Source of the DNA: Corynespora cassiicola
Taxonomy: Eukaryota > Ascomycota > Dothideomycetes > Pleosporales > Corynesporascaceae
Direction: 5' to 3'
Assembly: GCA_022059125.1 (NCBI GenBank)
Contig: JAEUWY010000008.1
Span: forward strand, 744,001 to 808,000
Length of the DNA stretch: 64,000 nt
A program made the translations under genes and the position numbers. The notes under the pieces are model-generated. The model did no database searches. It saw only the letters and a program-made list of their open reading frames with translations, and was not told the DNA's origin. This document shows, in pieces, positions 22,299-35,145 of the stretch. How positions within the stretch are numbered: position 1 is the first letter of the stretch; each line of letters starts with the position of its first letter.

Positions 22299-23184
22299 GT
22301 CGAAAAGTGATACAAGAGTTTGGTTTGTGATAGTAATGTCCAGGGCACTGCCGGGTAACTAAGGGTATCGAGTTGACTGCTGTGAACTGAAGATGGGCTG
22401 TTTGAATCCTCAAGGCCATTTCAAGATGACATTGATATATATTTACGTGGATGACGAAGTTCCAGCTGAACCATACAGTTGCGTGATGTGTGGTTGTTCG
22501 TCTTAGTCAGACCCGTAGGTGCAGGTCGAGCTTAACCACATCTAGCACACCGGAATACGAAACCGTAGGGCCGAACCTGCGCTCATGTTTGCAGCATTCC
22601 AATCCAGATGGCTTTGGGCCTCCACCGTACCGAAAAATGAATCTACGGGATTCGAATTGCTTACTAGTCATTTCGACTCATTCTTGCTTGGGCAGGTCTA
22701 TCCAATTAAAATGGGGATGCTACAAAGTTAATGCAAATTCGAATGTAGATCCCTGGCCTGACTCATATATGAGCGTCTGCCTTGAAATGCGGCAATTATC
22801 GGTATACACTGTGAGGCGGTAACAAATGATCGAGGAGTCTTGTAGGTCTGGCGACCGTGAGACGATGATGCGTCTCGGACGCGGGTCCTTAGGCAGGAGA
22901 GGGAACGGGACAAACAAGTTGATCATGGCACTGGCTCACTGATAGAGAAAAAGGTTCCATGCCAAATATATTTCGGGTATCTGAAGCTTCTATTTTCCGA
23001 AGAGTAGTTTTTTGTTTATCCGAGGTGTGAGAGTTTTCAATATGCTTTTAACGCCGTCATGAGACGTAGAGGTCTGTCAGACTACGAAGAGACCATGCCC
23101 ATTCTGAGCTGATACGGTCAAGTGCTTGGTAGCACGGCAATTGCCCTATGCTGCAGAGAGCAGGTCCAAAAAGCCAGCATGTGC
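22299..23184. other. Intergenic region
   Basis: About 890 bp upstream of the serine hydrolase and downstream of Trm5. No gene or RNA could be supported. Confidence 0.45.
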
Positions 23185-24641
23185 CTAGACTTCTCTGAAG
23201 GCAACCTCTTCTGGCAATCTGAAGCTGGCGCAGAACATGCGCTTCTTAGGCGCGACGTCTCTCACGTCGTGAATGTTTACCTCTGGGGTTTCCGGCGTGA
23301 TGGTGTACTGCAATTGGCGGGAGATCTCCTCGCAAATAGCCTTTACTTCGGCGACATTATCTTCGCTCTTAGTGTTGAAGCAGTGCACATGGATCATGGG
23401 CAGCGGGGTATCCGTGTGCGGGGCGAAGAGTTTTCGGACCTCCGAGGCAGGGTATCCCGGGATATTGGAATAGAGGCCGATGAAATTGTGGAGGAAGGTG
23501 ATGGCTGAGGCGGGTAGGTTCATGACATAGTGAGAGAAGACGCGCGGCTGGACCAGAGTCTTGATGGGCTCGGGCTTCTTGGGGTTGGGATCACTGCGCG
23601 ACGGCTTCTTCTTGGGGAAGATGGGAACGGAGCGTTCGGAGGTCAGGAGATCGGCTGAAGCCGTGCGGATGAACTGATTGCCGTCAGTGTTGAATGGCTG
23701 AACGAAATCGCCCACTTTGTTCAGCTTCACGGCGTTGGAGAGCGAGGCGAAGCTGTCTGGGTTGAGATCGTTGGCCCACACGAAGCACTTCTTCCGTCCT
23801 GCCGGAATGGCAAAGGGACCGACGCCAGCCATGACATCGCATATGGCCTCGCCCTCGTTGAAGATGGAGCAGAGACGCTCGTGCTCAGTGTGCAGGCGGC
23901 TGTTCCAGTACACCTTGGAAAAGTCAAACTGGAACTTGCAGCCCTGCTCGTGCACCTCGACGTCCATGTCGTCCGGTCCATAGAGGACCTCGTACTGGAA
24001 GGTGCGGTATGCGTTCTCGGTGCCGACATTGTCCAGCTTGTTGATGACTGTGCGCACGTTGGGGTTCTTGTCGGCGAGGACGGTCGCAATGAGGTGCTTG
24101 TAAGGGAGATAGCGCTCGCGGAGGTTCAGGTGGGCGACGTGCCCCGCCAAGCTGAAGCCCGTGGGCAGCTCGTCGTCGTTTTTCTTCTCGGTGGGCTCGA
24201 CGATGGCGTTCATGATCTCCCAGTAGGTGAAGTAGTTGTAGTCGAGGTGCAGCTGGAAGGGGATGACGCCCAGGGTGCCGCTGCGCTCAAGGTCCTGCAG
24301 CTTGGGGCTCCATGTCTTCGGATCTGCCTGCGCGTTCAGACTCAGCATTTCCAGCTGCAGCGCGGGGTATGAGTCGTACCGTTGTGGAGCACCTCGGGGC
24401 GCAGGAGGATGCACTTGGAGCCCTTTTTGGCGTGCTCGTCGCTGGGGTCGGACCTGATGGGGGTGATACGGCTGAGGCCGAGCGAGTCCTTGCTGCGGTC
24501 CAGCTCGGTGCGACAGCGCGCAATGTCCCTTGGGTTGAAAATTCGGGCAGCGGAGGTCGGAACCGTCTTCTGGAAAAAGGCGCGGTCCAGCACCTTCATG
24601 GCGCGGTTCACGGGCGGGGCGAACATGTCGGGCGCGGACAT
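23185..24641 (-). CDS. TRM5: tRNA (guanine37-N1)-methyltransferase
   Basis: Trm5 methylates G37 next to the anticodon using SAM and prevents frameshifting. I model exons 24641-24393 and 24327-23185, giving 463 aa. Family segments include NRAMKVLDRAFFQKTVP, VGHVAHLNLRERYLPYKHLI, FDFSKVYWNSRL, the SAM site DVMAGVGPFAIPAG, NDLNPDSF, VMNLPASAITFL and IHDVRDVAPKKRMFCASFRL. The exon junction is weak: the conserved frame needs a 65-nt intron that begins GTGCTC after CILLRPE and ends in GCGCAG. A 38-nt alternative keeps more sequence. In-frame sequence extends upstream to an ATG at 25046 and adds 135 Arg-rich residues, which could target a mitochondrial form. It is head-to-head with kinesin-3. Confidence 0.88.
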
Positions 24642-25122
24642 GGGGCGCGGGCGCTGTGCGACAGGCGGCAGCAGGAGGGGAGGAGGGGGTGGTCGGTCTG
24701 GGGGGCCGCTTGGGCGTTTGGGAAGCGGATGGGTCTGACGGCGGAGGATGTTTGTGATGCGGCGGGCCGCAACGGCGGAAGCGTTTCGGGACGAAAGCCC
24801 AGTCAGCCAGTCAGTGGTGGGCGGGCGCTGGGCAGGGTCCAGGGCGGCCCAGGCACGTGAAGCGCGGCCGGGGGCTGCGAGTCGCAGGGGTGCGCGGCGC
24901 GCAATCTTCCAGAAGGCCACCCCCCTCGGGGACTTGCTCAACAACAACAACACGCCTCCGCCGCCAATCTCGCCCTCCTGGGCACGCCCGCCGCCCGCCT
25001 CGAAGTCGTCGCCCCCGGGCCATGAGGCCGCCTGAAGTCCGCGCATGCCCGCCGTCCCGTCCCGCCTCACCGTTTGCACACCGTAACTGCGAGCTCGCCC
25101 AAGTAATTTCGCAGCCGAAACC
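24642..25122. promoter_or_regulatory. Bidirectional promoter between TRM5 and kinesin-3
   Basis: 481 bp of GC-rich sequence separate the two chosen ATGs. The minus strand is an open frame continuous with TRM5 throughout, so part of it may be translated as an N-terminal extension. Confidence 0.5.
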
Positions 25123-28100
25123 ATGGCGTCCGGCGGAGGAGGAAACATCAAGGTGGTGGTGAGATGCAGGCCTTTTAACAGCAGAGGTGAGAGGCCCGCC
25201 GCGAGTCGCCATTGTCTGCATCTAACGCCCTGCAGAAAAGGAGAGGAACGCACAATGTATCGTCAATATGAAGGGGGACCAGACGGTCCTGACGCCCCCT
25301 GCCGGCATCGAGGCCAAAGGCAAGGCCGCAAAGGCCGCGCTGGAGGGTGCTAAAACCTTCGCCTTCGACAAGTCGTACTGGTCCTTCGACCGCAATGCCC
25401 CCAACTATGCGGGACAGGACAATCTGTTCGAAGACCTTGGCAAGCCGCTGCTCGACAATGCCTTTCACGGGTACAACAACTGTATCTTTGCCTATGGTCA
25501 GACGGGCTCAGGAAAGTCGTACTCCATGATGGGATATGGCCAGGAATATGGTATTATTCCCAAGATTTGCCAGCAAATGTTCGAGCGCATCTCCGAGATG
25601 TCGTCAGACAAGAACCTGAGCTGCACCGTCGAGGTCTCGTACTTGGAAATCTACAATGAGCGCGTCCGTGATTTGCTGAATCCAGCAACTAAGGGCAACC
25701 TCAGGGTTCGTGAGCATCCTTCGACTGGTCCCTACGTCGAGGATCTAGCCAAGTTGGTGGTCCGCTCTTTCTCCGAGATCGAGAACCTCATGGATGAAGG
25801 AAACAAGGCCCGTACCGTTGCCGCGACCAACATGAACGAGACTTCCTCACGATCGCACGCCGTCTTCACCCTGATCCTGACCCAAAAGCGCCACGACGTC
25901 GAGATGAGCATGAGTGGGGAGAAAGTGGCAAAGATCAGTCTGGTCGATTTGGCCGGTTCGGAGAGAGCTCAGTCTACCGGAGCCACTGGAGCGCGTCTGA
26001 AGGAGGGTGCCGAAATCAACAGGTCCCTGTCTACCCTCGGTCGTGTCATCGCTGCGCTCGCCGACATGTCGACGGGAAAGAAGAAGACGCAGGTGCCCTA
26101 TCGTGACTCGGTCTTGACATGGCTGTTGAAGGACTCCTTGGGAGGAAACAGTCAGACTGCCATGATTGCTGCCATTTCCCCCGCCGACATAAATTTCGAA
26201 GAGACGCTGTCCACACTCCGGTATGCCGATTCCGCGAAGCGCATCAAGAACCATGCCGTCGTCAACGAGGATCCAAACGCCCGCATGATCAGAGAGCTGA
26301 AGGAAGAGTTGGCTCAGCTTCGATCCAAGCTCAGTGGAGGAAGCAGCGGGGGTGTCGGTGGCGTTGTGGAAGAGCAATATGCCCCCGACACGCCATTGGA
26401 GAAACAAATTGTATCCATTGTGCAGGCCGACGGATCCACCAAGAAGATTTCCAAAGCAGAAATTACAGAACAGCTCAACCAATCTGAAAAGCTGTACAAG
26501 GACCTCAATCAGACATGGGAGGAAAAGCTCCAGAAGACAGAGGAAATCCATAAAGAGCGCGAGGCTGCGTTGGAAGAGTTGGGTATCAGTATCGAGAAGG
26601 GCTTCGTTGGACTGTCAACCCCAAAGAAGATGCCCCACCTGGTCAATTTGAGCGACGACCCTCTTCTTGCCGAATGTTTGGTATATAACCTGAAGCCTGG
26701 AACGACTACTGTGGGAAACGTCGACTCTGAAGGACAGACCGCCGAAATTAGATTGAACGGAGCCCAGATATTGCATGAGCACTGCACTTTCGAGAATGTC
26801 GATGGTGCTGTAACCGTCATGCCAAAGGATGGTGCTGGTGTCATGGTCAATGGCATTCGAATCGACAAGCCAAAGCGATTAAGGAGTGGTTTTCGCATCA
26901 TTCTGGGTGACTTCCACATCTTCCGCTTCAACAACCCCCAAGAAGCAAGAGCGGAGCGTGCCGAGATTGGGTCCAGCCTGCTGCGCCATTCGATAACACC
27001 GAGCCAGCTCAACTCACCCTCTCCTCGACCGCACCACGACAGATCCTGGAGTTCGGTCAGTAAAGCAGACTCTGAATTTGATTCTGAGAGTCCGAGAGCT
27101 GCATCACCTGCGATATGGCAGCGCGGGCGGGACTCGGATTGGAACAATGCCCGAAAGGAAGCTGTCGTTGCCTTGTTAGGGTCTGACCAGAAAATATCAT
27201 CTCTTTCCGATGAAGAGTTTGACACGTTATTCGACGATTTGCAAAAGCTGCGAGCGACGAGAAAGTCGAGGCCAGAGAGCCGGATCATGAGTCCAGAAGG
27301 CGACGAGGACATGGACTCGGTGAGCTCTTATCCTGTACGGGAAAAATATGCGTCAACCGGAACCATCGACAACTTCTCGTTAGATACTGCCTTGACTATG
27401 CCTTCAACCCCGCAGGGGAGCGATGAGGATGAGAACGTGAAGATGATGAGGCAGACCATGCAGTACCAACTAGAAAGACAAAAAGAAGAATACCAAGCGA
27501 AGCTGAAGTCTTCTGAAGGAAATGTCGAGGTTGAAGAGATTAAAGCACAAAAGGAAAAGATGGAAGAAAGTCTCAAGGCAATGAAGGAAGAAATGCAAAA
27601 GCAACTTCAAGAACAGAAGGAAGCATTTCACCGCCACTTGCGAGATCTTGGCCACGAACCCCCACCGGACCCGGAGCCTCAAGAAGTGCCTGGGGAGACG
27701 GGCGAATCTGGGTTCACGGAGAAGCAGCTTGAGCTAGCCCGAAATGCTTTCCAGCAGTGGCGCCAGCGCAAGTATGTGACAATGGCGGAGACCATCCTCC
27801 AGAACGCGGCTACGCTGAAAGAGGCTCAAGTCATGAGCCAGCAAATGGACAAACACGTCGTGTTCCAGTTCTGCATAGTCGACGTAGGCCATTCCATAGC
27901 CTCGTCTTACGACCTAGTTCTCAATGGCATTCCCGGGGAAGACGACGAATTTCTAGAAAGCACACCGAAACCCTGCGTCGGTGTGCGAGTGATCGATTTC
28001 AAGAACGAAGTCGTCCACCTTTGGTCGCTTCAGAAGCTCCGCTTCCGTGTTCGACTGATGCATCAGATGCACCAATACATGAACCGGCCAGAGTACCTCC

Positions 28101-30031
28101 AGCATTTCAACGTCGAAAATCCGTTCTCGGAAGCTTGCATGCCCGAGTTCTCGCGCATCGGCGATGTGGACGTTCCTTTAGCTGCGGTCTTTGCGTCGAG
28201 AGTGCAGGACTTTACTCTGGACGTCATCTCGCCCTACACTGCAAATGTTGTTGGTATCATTCGACTTGCCCTGGAGCCTTCATCTGCCGAAGCTCCTTCG
28301 ACTACCCTAAAGTTTAATGTTGTCATGCATGACATGGTCGGGTTCCCTGAACGCGAGGGCACTCAAGTTCACGCCCAACTTTTTGTACCTGGGATATCGG
28401 ACGAGAGTGGCGCAACCACTACTCAGATGATTAGTGATTTCGATGAGGGCCCTGTTCGTTTCGAGAGCGTACATAGCATGAGTCTTCCATACCCGAGCCC
28501 CCGGACGACCTTCCTCCGAGTGTCCATATTCGCCAAGGTCTCAAGCATGCACCTTGACAAGCTACTGAGCTGGGATGACATGCGGGATTCTGCCCCAAAA
28601 CCGAAGCAGAAGCGCCGCAACGCCCGCCTCCCCGAGTCTGAATTTTACTCGGAAGACAATCACGACATCTTCGCACGAATTCAGGTCCAGGAAATATCCG
28701 AAGATGGCACTTACCAACCCGTCGATGTGGTTCAGAGTGGTGTCATGGATCCCGGAGCATATCAATTACACCAGGGTCTGCAGAGGCGCGTTGTCGTCGA
28801 CCTCACGCACACTTCGGGGGAGACACTCCAATGGAAGGACGTCAACTCGATGCGAATCGGCCGTATACGCCTCCTCGATGCATCTGGGAATGCTCCAGGT
28901 CTTGACAGTCCTGTCAAAGAGGTACCCGTCAAGCTGGTTTCTCCTCCCGTGGTCAAAAACAACGCCGATGGCACTACAAATGTGACGTTCATAGGCCAAT
29001 GGGATTCCAGCATGCACGGCTCCTTGCTCCTTGATCGACCAACGCCAGACAAGTACCGTGTTCAAGCCGCTCTTCTCTTTAACGTCACGTCCGCGAAGCT
29101 AGCAGAGCCCATGGTCTTCTCCCTTGATCTTGCACTCCAGATCCGCAGCCGCACATATGTCCGACAGACATCGTTCTTCTCGTTATGGCCCAAAGATCGT
29201 ATCGTGCATTCCACTGTCGGCGTATTCAGCGTTGGCATCAGACCAACAAGCGTTAAGCGAGCAACTGACCTCTGGCGCATGAACACCCGGGATGACTACA
29301 TCAAGGGCGAAGAGCAACTAAGCGGTTGGACCCCCCGCGGCGTCTCCCTCGTCCGAGACTTCATCGCCATTGAGAAGCGCCGCCGCCGCATTGCCGAAAT
29401 CGAAACCGCGCGCTCTGTCCTCTCCTCCAAAGCCCTGACCACTTTCCCCCTCCAAACCTCCACCTCCACTCTAACAGATGCCCAAACCGCCCTACTCACG
29501 CGCGTCATCTCTCTCTGGCGTACCAAAAAAGCCCCCGCAGAAATCATCCTCAACGCCACGAACCTCGAGCCCCCACCCAACGGCGCCGCCTTCGCCCCGC
29601 AAGCACGCTCCCCCTCCCCGACCCCCAGTCTCGTCGCCACCGTCCGCTTCGTATCCAAGAACCCGAATCTCCTCAAGAGCGGGTACCTGCTCTGCCCCGA
29701 CCCGTCCAACACGCGATGGATCCGCCGCTTCGTCGAGCTCCGGAAGCCGTACCTGCACGTCTACAGCGCTGAGGGCGACGAGATCAACGCCATCAACATG
29801 ACGAACTCGCGTGTCGACCACTCGCCGCAGATTGCGAGGTTGTTGGGTGCGGGCAATGGGGCGGCGGCGCAGGGGCAGAGGGGGCAGGGAGGAACGGCTG
29901 ATACGGTGTGGGCGGTATTTGCCAGGTCGAATACGTATATTTTTAGGGCGAGGAGTGAGAGGGAGAAGATTGAGTGGATTTTGAGGATCGATCAGAGTTA
30001 TTTTTCGAGCTCGGGGAGTGATGGCGAGTGA
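25123..30031 (+). CDS. Kinesin-3 motor, Unc104/KIF1A-like
   Basis: This is a plus-end-directed microtubule motor that moves vesicles and endosomes in hyphae. Exons 25123-25186 and 25236-30031 (intron 49 nt) encode 1619 aa. The motor domain holds the P-loop GQTGSGKS (about 109-116), NETSSRSHAVF (switch I) and DLAGSERAQSTGATG (switch II). Next come a short coiled coil, an FHA domain (about 500-570, LNGAQILHEHCTFENVDG), further coiled coils (EEYQAKLKSSEGNVEVEEI), KIF1B/DUF3694-type regions, and a C-terminal PH domain at about 1496-1607 (SGYLLCPDPSNTRWIRRFVE...WAVFARSNTYIFRAR) for phosphoinositide binding. The order and length match fungal Unc104/UncA. The large second exon has no further introns. 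Confidence 0.97.
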
Positions 30032-30765
30032 GAAGTCTTGAGGGAGCGTCACAATGGGGAAAATGGAATGTAAATGTACGGTTTTTTTGTGGTTGGATAT
30101 CTGCCCCCCTTTTTTATCACCTTACGCAAAGCGTGCTTTCTTATTTTTTGATTGAGGGGGATGGTGTCATGGGGTTAAATGCACTGTTAATATTGGGTAT
30201 GGGGTTTGAGGGCGCAGTGTTTTGGGGGAGCAAGAGGATGGTGTGGCGTCAGGGCGTAGATGTGATGGCTTTTGGATACCCTGGGCAATGAGATTGCTCG
30301 TTGGTGATGTAGAAGAAACAAGATGTGGAAGTTGGCGGCGAGAGAATGAAATGTAATCTAACTGTCCACCGGAAGGGTCAAGTGTCTTCATGTGCGAGTT
30401 GATGGGTTGTGTGGAGGTGTAGTGTGATGTGGGAAAATTTGAAGTAGGGAGAGGCGGATGAGATCTTATGGTTTGATACGAATCGCGGGTTGAAGGCACT
30501 GGAGTAGAGCTTGAAATACATGCCTATCTGGACAGGGGGTGATAGTCCTTTCATCTCTAGTTTAGAAGCATTGGTCACTGAGTCTAGAATGTAGGTAGAG
30601 TACATGCTACAAAAGAATGTTATAGACATACAGGTAATGCATTATCAAACAAAAACAAAAGTAGGAAATAGGGAAATATGATATAGGAGAAAAAGAAGAA
30701 GAAGAGGAAGTAAGATAGTTGTAAGAGAGAGCGGCATCGCCAGCAACACCTTGTCTTTCCTGAGG
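30032..30765. other. Intergenic region between convergent 3' ends
   Basis: Transcript ends of the kinesin and the FAD oxidoreductase genes meet here. It is T-rich after the kinesin stop and A-rich near 30650-30720. I see no gene. Confidence 0.5.
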
Positions 30766-32361
30766 CTAATCTGTGCCAGTCGTGTCACTGGCAGCGGGTG
30801 GAGGTGGTACTTCCGGATATCCGAAAGGTGAGAGGTCTATATCAGTCTTCTCCCCTCGCATCAACTGACTCATCAGCTTCCCACTCCCTGGTCCCATGCT
30901 CAAACCATAGTCTCCGTGCCCCCAGCAAAAGAATACCTTTGTATTAAGCTGATTCACTTCCCCACCCGCTTTATCAGCCGATTTTTTAGCTTTCGAGCTC
31001 TCTGGTAGGCTCCACGCCACGTTTTTACCTCCCGAAGCTTGTTTGGGTGATTTTGTCTCCGTATCGGAAACCTTTTTAGACTCCTGGGGCTTTTTCACTT
31101 CCAACTCACACATCATCGGTCTTCCCCAATGTGTCACAGGCCGAAAAATACGATTTCGTGCCTTTTCTGGGACAAAGTTAAGTTTAAGGCTCTCTTCGAG
31201 AAAACGGTCTCGCAAATCGTAGGGGCCTAAAATTCTTCCATCAATTGTTGTATCCATTGTAGTAGACTCATCCGCTCCAGGAAGTGACACATGTTTTAAC
31301 TCGCATCTACTCCGCAACGTCATCCATACACTGGAACCGTGACAGACCAATTCGGTTTCCGGAAAGTGTTCAAGGCCTTCGTTTTTGGCGGCATATTTCG
31401 GTTCTCCATGGTAAAGGTAGACTGTGTTTTTCTTTCCCCTCAGAAAAACATTTGACGTATGAGAGTTAAATTGATACCAATCATCCCAGTCGAGAACCTC
31501 TTCAAATTCCAAGTTTGACTTGGGGAAAAGATCATGGAAAAGAGTTGGGGTCCATGGACCGGCAGCTAGAAGAAGCTTCCCGCACGGAAATCCAAGATAA
31601 TTGTCTCCACCGGTGGTTTTTATCTCCCGTACGCGGACGAAGTCAAGTTCGCCTTCTGAGTCGAGGTCAACTGATAAAACGAGATGAGACGTCAATATAC
31701 GGACTTTCATAGCTTTGCATATTTCAAGAAGCCATGTCCCTACCATCTCAGGTTCCCTTTCAGTAGTCATGAGTTTACTCCTCATTGGTAGTAATTATGT
31801 GGCCACTTACACAAGCGCTCTATCATCTCCAAGATGCCGACCTTCAGTGACTGATGCACCCAGTGGAAGAATGGCCCATTCTGGCTGTAACCTTTCGCTT
31901 TCGCTTTTTTCTGTGTTTTCGTCGTAGGTTGCGCTCAAAATACCATCCTCTCGCCAATTAAGCTGTTCCCGCCATTTCTTCTGATGAACCTCTTTCCATA
32001 AGTCGAAGGAATATTTCCCCAACTCTCGTAATACCTCATCTTCCTTCATTGCACACTGGCTTCTACTAGAAACACCGACCTTTTGTTTGCTGCCTCGGGG
32101 TGGCCCATCATAGTGATAGCCGTGTTGGTAGTGTATTAATCCTGTATTCTTTCCGGATGCTGACCCAAAAACTTGGTGTTTGGCCTCTAGGACGACAATG
32201 TTGACTTCTTGATTAGACGCTATCTGGGCTTTCGCAAGGTAGTATGCGGTCCAGAGACCGATAGATCCTCCACCGACGATGATAGTTGTATCGCTGTTGG
32301 CGTTTTCCTTGTCGATGTAGAAGCGTGCTTTGAAATGAGGATCAGGGTTAGAAAGAGGCAT
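30766..32361 (-). CDS. FAD-dependent oxidoreductase, DAO family
   Basis: Exons 32361-31811 and 31756-30766 would encode 513 aa. The N-terminal Rossmann motif is IIVGGGSIGLWTAYYLAKA, followed by VLEAKHQVFGSASGKNTGL, the FAD-binding pattern of D-amino-acid/sarcosine-oxidase-type enzymes. The C-terminal part FFCWGHGDYGLSMGPGSGK is the usual second flavin-contact segment. The intron donor at 31810 (GTAAGT) is strong. The acceptor is ambiguous: I prefer a 54-nt intron ending at 31757, but in-frame AGs also exist at 30 and 33 nt. A hydrophilic insert (about 400-450, Lys/Ser-rich) is unusual. The substrate is unknown. It lies tail-to-head with the thiolase-like gene, 267 bp apart, on the same strand. 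Confidence 0.85.
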
Positions 32362-32627
32362 TTGATCGATTTAAAAGCTTCAAGTTGTTGTAGGAACGTA
32401 AGATATTGTGGTTTGTGAAGTAATGTAAGAGATGGGGAAGGCAATAGTCGAGGTGCAGAGAATATGACAGGAGATTGGTGTAACCCTATATGACTCTAAG
32501 CGACTGGTCATCTAGGTGCGCTATGATACATAGTTGATCACAAAGGCTACCCCTTATAAGTGTAAATTCACTTTAGCTACAACAAAGAAAGATGAAGAAA
32601 GTGATGATTCTAAATCATTTCTGGAGT

Positions 32628-34391
32628 CTATATCCTTGGACCTTGCTCGAATGTGAACAAACCTCGTCCTTTCCTCTTCTCGTCTTGTCGGACCCATCCC
32701 GTCTTGCCTATGATTTCTCCAGTCCCTGCAGCCATCTGGCGAAGGGTATTCTCATCCCCGTGGTTTGCCAGGAAACGGTCGCCACTTCGCTTGAGCCGCC
32801 CCACGATATAGCCTCGAAGAGGTGAACCGTCTCTTTCGAACTCGACGGTGTACGTCTGCACACAGTCAGAATCAAAGCAGAATCATCTAATACAGACTTT
32901 TGTTCTCACCTCAACCTCAACTTCTCCTTCTGCGTTGAACATTATATCTGGAGCAGGAATATCAGTGATCTGCACTGGCAGGGGGTTTTCCTCGGGATAA
33001 CGGCCCTCTTTCCTTGGCCCCTTTGATAGTATGACTACGTGCTGGTAGCTCAGGACACCACCATTGGCTAACACCAAACCGTTCTTCCCTTTGCCTGCCC
33101 TCAAATTTCGTGTCATTTCTGTCAAAGCGTGCATACTGTAATTGTTACCCGCTCCACCGAAGCTCGTCAACCCACCAAGCAACGTGAGAGGTTTACGGGA
33201 GCCCGTAATCGGCAAGCCAAGGTGATGCGCTGCAAGTTTTGGAACAATTGGAAAACATGAGTAGAAATCGAAGATATCGATATCATCTGCAGCAAGGTGG
33301 GAAGCAGAAAGCGATGCGTCCAAAGATCGTGATATGCTTGGCGAGGAGTAATAGTTTGGGCGGTCCCAAAAGGCATCAGCTTCTTTTGTACCAGCACCGC
33401 CTAGTGGGTAGATCCATTTCTCTGGAGGAATTCCGAATTCTTTTGCAGCAGTGGTGGAGGTCAGTATGACTGCAGCAGCCAAGTTCACTGTGTTGAACGC
33501 GTTCATCAAGAGGGGATCTAGCAATCTTGGTCAGTTTGCATGCCTAATAAAGTATGGGGTAAAAGGCATGCGCACATGGGAAACAAATCATCCTGTTCTT
33601 CTTTCCGATGGTTGCAATCGTTGTTTCATCGTCCGATCTCCCATGGTTCCATGCATAAGGCTGCCTCTCTGCAACCCTCGAGAACTCGGCATAAAGCTTT
33701 GCGCTCTCTTCATGATTTGCTTTGATGCTTTGGCCGCGGTGCGCGCGAAACGCATTCTCGTATAAAGGGTAGACATGAATGGGCGCTCCAATTTGATGGA
33801 TCGCGCCTAAATCTGAAATGGAGTGAGCGGATGAGAGTATCCGAGGGAGGCGATCATACTATCTCCGAGGTCACGGCCCGTTGGTGTGAAGACAGAGTCC
33901 ACTGACTGAGCAGGGGCAGTCCAGCCTGGTGGTGGAAGCTTTTTGGCCGCTGCGCATGCGGATACTAGAGAAGATCAGCAATGAACAAGATGCGAATATC
34001 GTGATGAAGGATACACACGTGATGCCAGCGCCTCGCCGCCAGTGAGGACAGCTACTTCAGTCTCTCCTTTGGCTATTCTCCTAGCTGCTTCATCAAGCAG
34101 CTTTGCGGGCTGGTTTCCTCCATGTTCAGAATAGTATTTGTGTTTTGGTTTTACATTCAGTTTCTCAGCTAGGAGACCTGGAAGATCCGGGTACGGCCAA
34201 GTCCACGTCTTCACTACATCGATACTATCGATGCTTTCCTGAATTTTTGCACTATCTGAACCATTAGAATCGGCTATTGCGCCTAGGATGGCCTCATGCA
34301 TAAGTGTGGCGGGCTCTTTCGCGTCGGAGATGGATGTCGAACGATTCTTGATGTCGGCGACGCCGATTATGATGGGAATTTTGGGGGCCAT
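32628..34391 (-). CDS. Thiolase-like protein (TLP1/SCP2-thiolase type) with extra C-terminal domain
   Basis: Five exons, 34391-34019, 33964-33860, 33812-33576, 33517-32910 and 32855-32628, encode 516 aa; introns are 47-58 nt and GT-AG. Thiolase-fold landmarks are IPIIIGVADIKNRS, AAKEFGIPPEKWIYPLGGAGTKEAD, IDIFDFYSCFPIVPKLAAHHLG and LTSFGGAGNNYSMHALTEM. The position that holds the nucleophilic Cys in true thiolases reads HGGNQPAKLLDEAA, and the usual C-terminal Cys/His motif reads ANGGVLSYQHVVI. It is therefore probably a thiolase-like protein lacking classic chemistry. The last about 80 residues (YTVEFERDGSPLRGYIVGRL) form an OB-like add-on domain typical of type 1 thiolase-like proteins. The acyl-CoA ligand is unknown. 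Confidence 0.88.
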
Positions 34392-35145
34392 TGTTGCGGA
34401 AATCAACGTTAACGTGTTGCTTGGACTATTATAGCAAATGTAAAATTTAGCTTGCGGATTACAATAATATGATTTTTTGATAAATCATCGGCTTAGGAGA
34501 GTCATGCTGATGAGAGGAGAGATGGATGTTTGCCGAGGTTCGCGCTGAAAGCTACCTAGGTAGGTACCTTTTTAAGTTTCCTTCCTGCGTTCTCCCCGCA
34601 AAATGACACCCGACAATAGAGTCTCGAATAATCAATTCCCAATAATTCTTTTTGGTCGATACAAATGTTTTCAAGGTGAACGGAAGACATCCATGGGATG
34701 ATTCAGTCACGTGAATAGATAGACAGTCTAACCATAACGGGTTAAGCCGATGAAGGCACACAGACAATGCCAAGATGGATTCCCAGAACTGATAACGGCC
34801 CAAGTCAAGGTCCAACCATTCTCGAACTAGATAGACTCATAGCCTGTGTAAGCGTATTCATACGATGATACACGGTGATATCTTAGAAGGCGCAAAGTGA
34901 TCTATTAAAGTGCATCCTGTGGAGTGGCAAAAGCTCCGTGCGCTGCTTCTCGCTAACCCCGCGATTTTTCATCTCGAAACGCGACCTGGAGTCTAACGGT
35001 GCCTCCTTTCGGACTGCACGACCATCTCTACACCACACAAACATCTAGAACTCAACTCGATTATCATCATCATACCGAAGACTGCCTTATCTGAAGTACA
35101 TCTGTTGCCAGTCTAGCCTTTGGATAGTAGAGTCAGTTGCACGAG
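34392..35145. other. Divergent promoter region
   Basis: Spacer between the thiolase-like gene (minus) and the 2OG oxygenase gene (plus). It contains an A/T-rich stretch at about 34430-34490 and no supportable gene. Confidence 0.5.
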
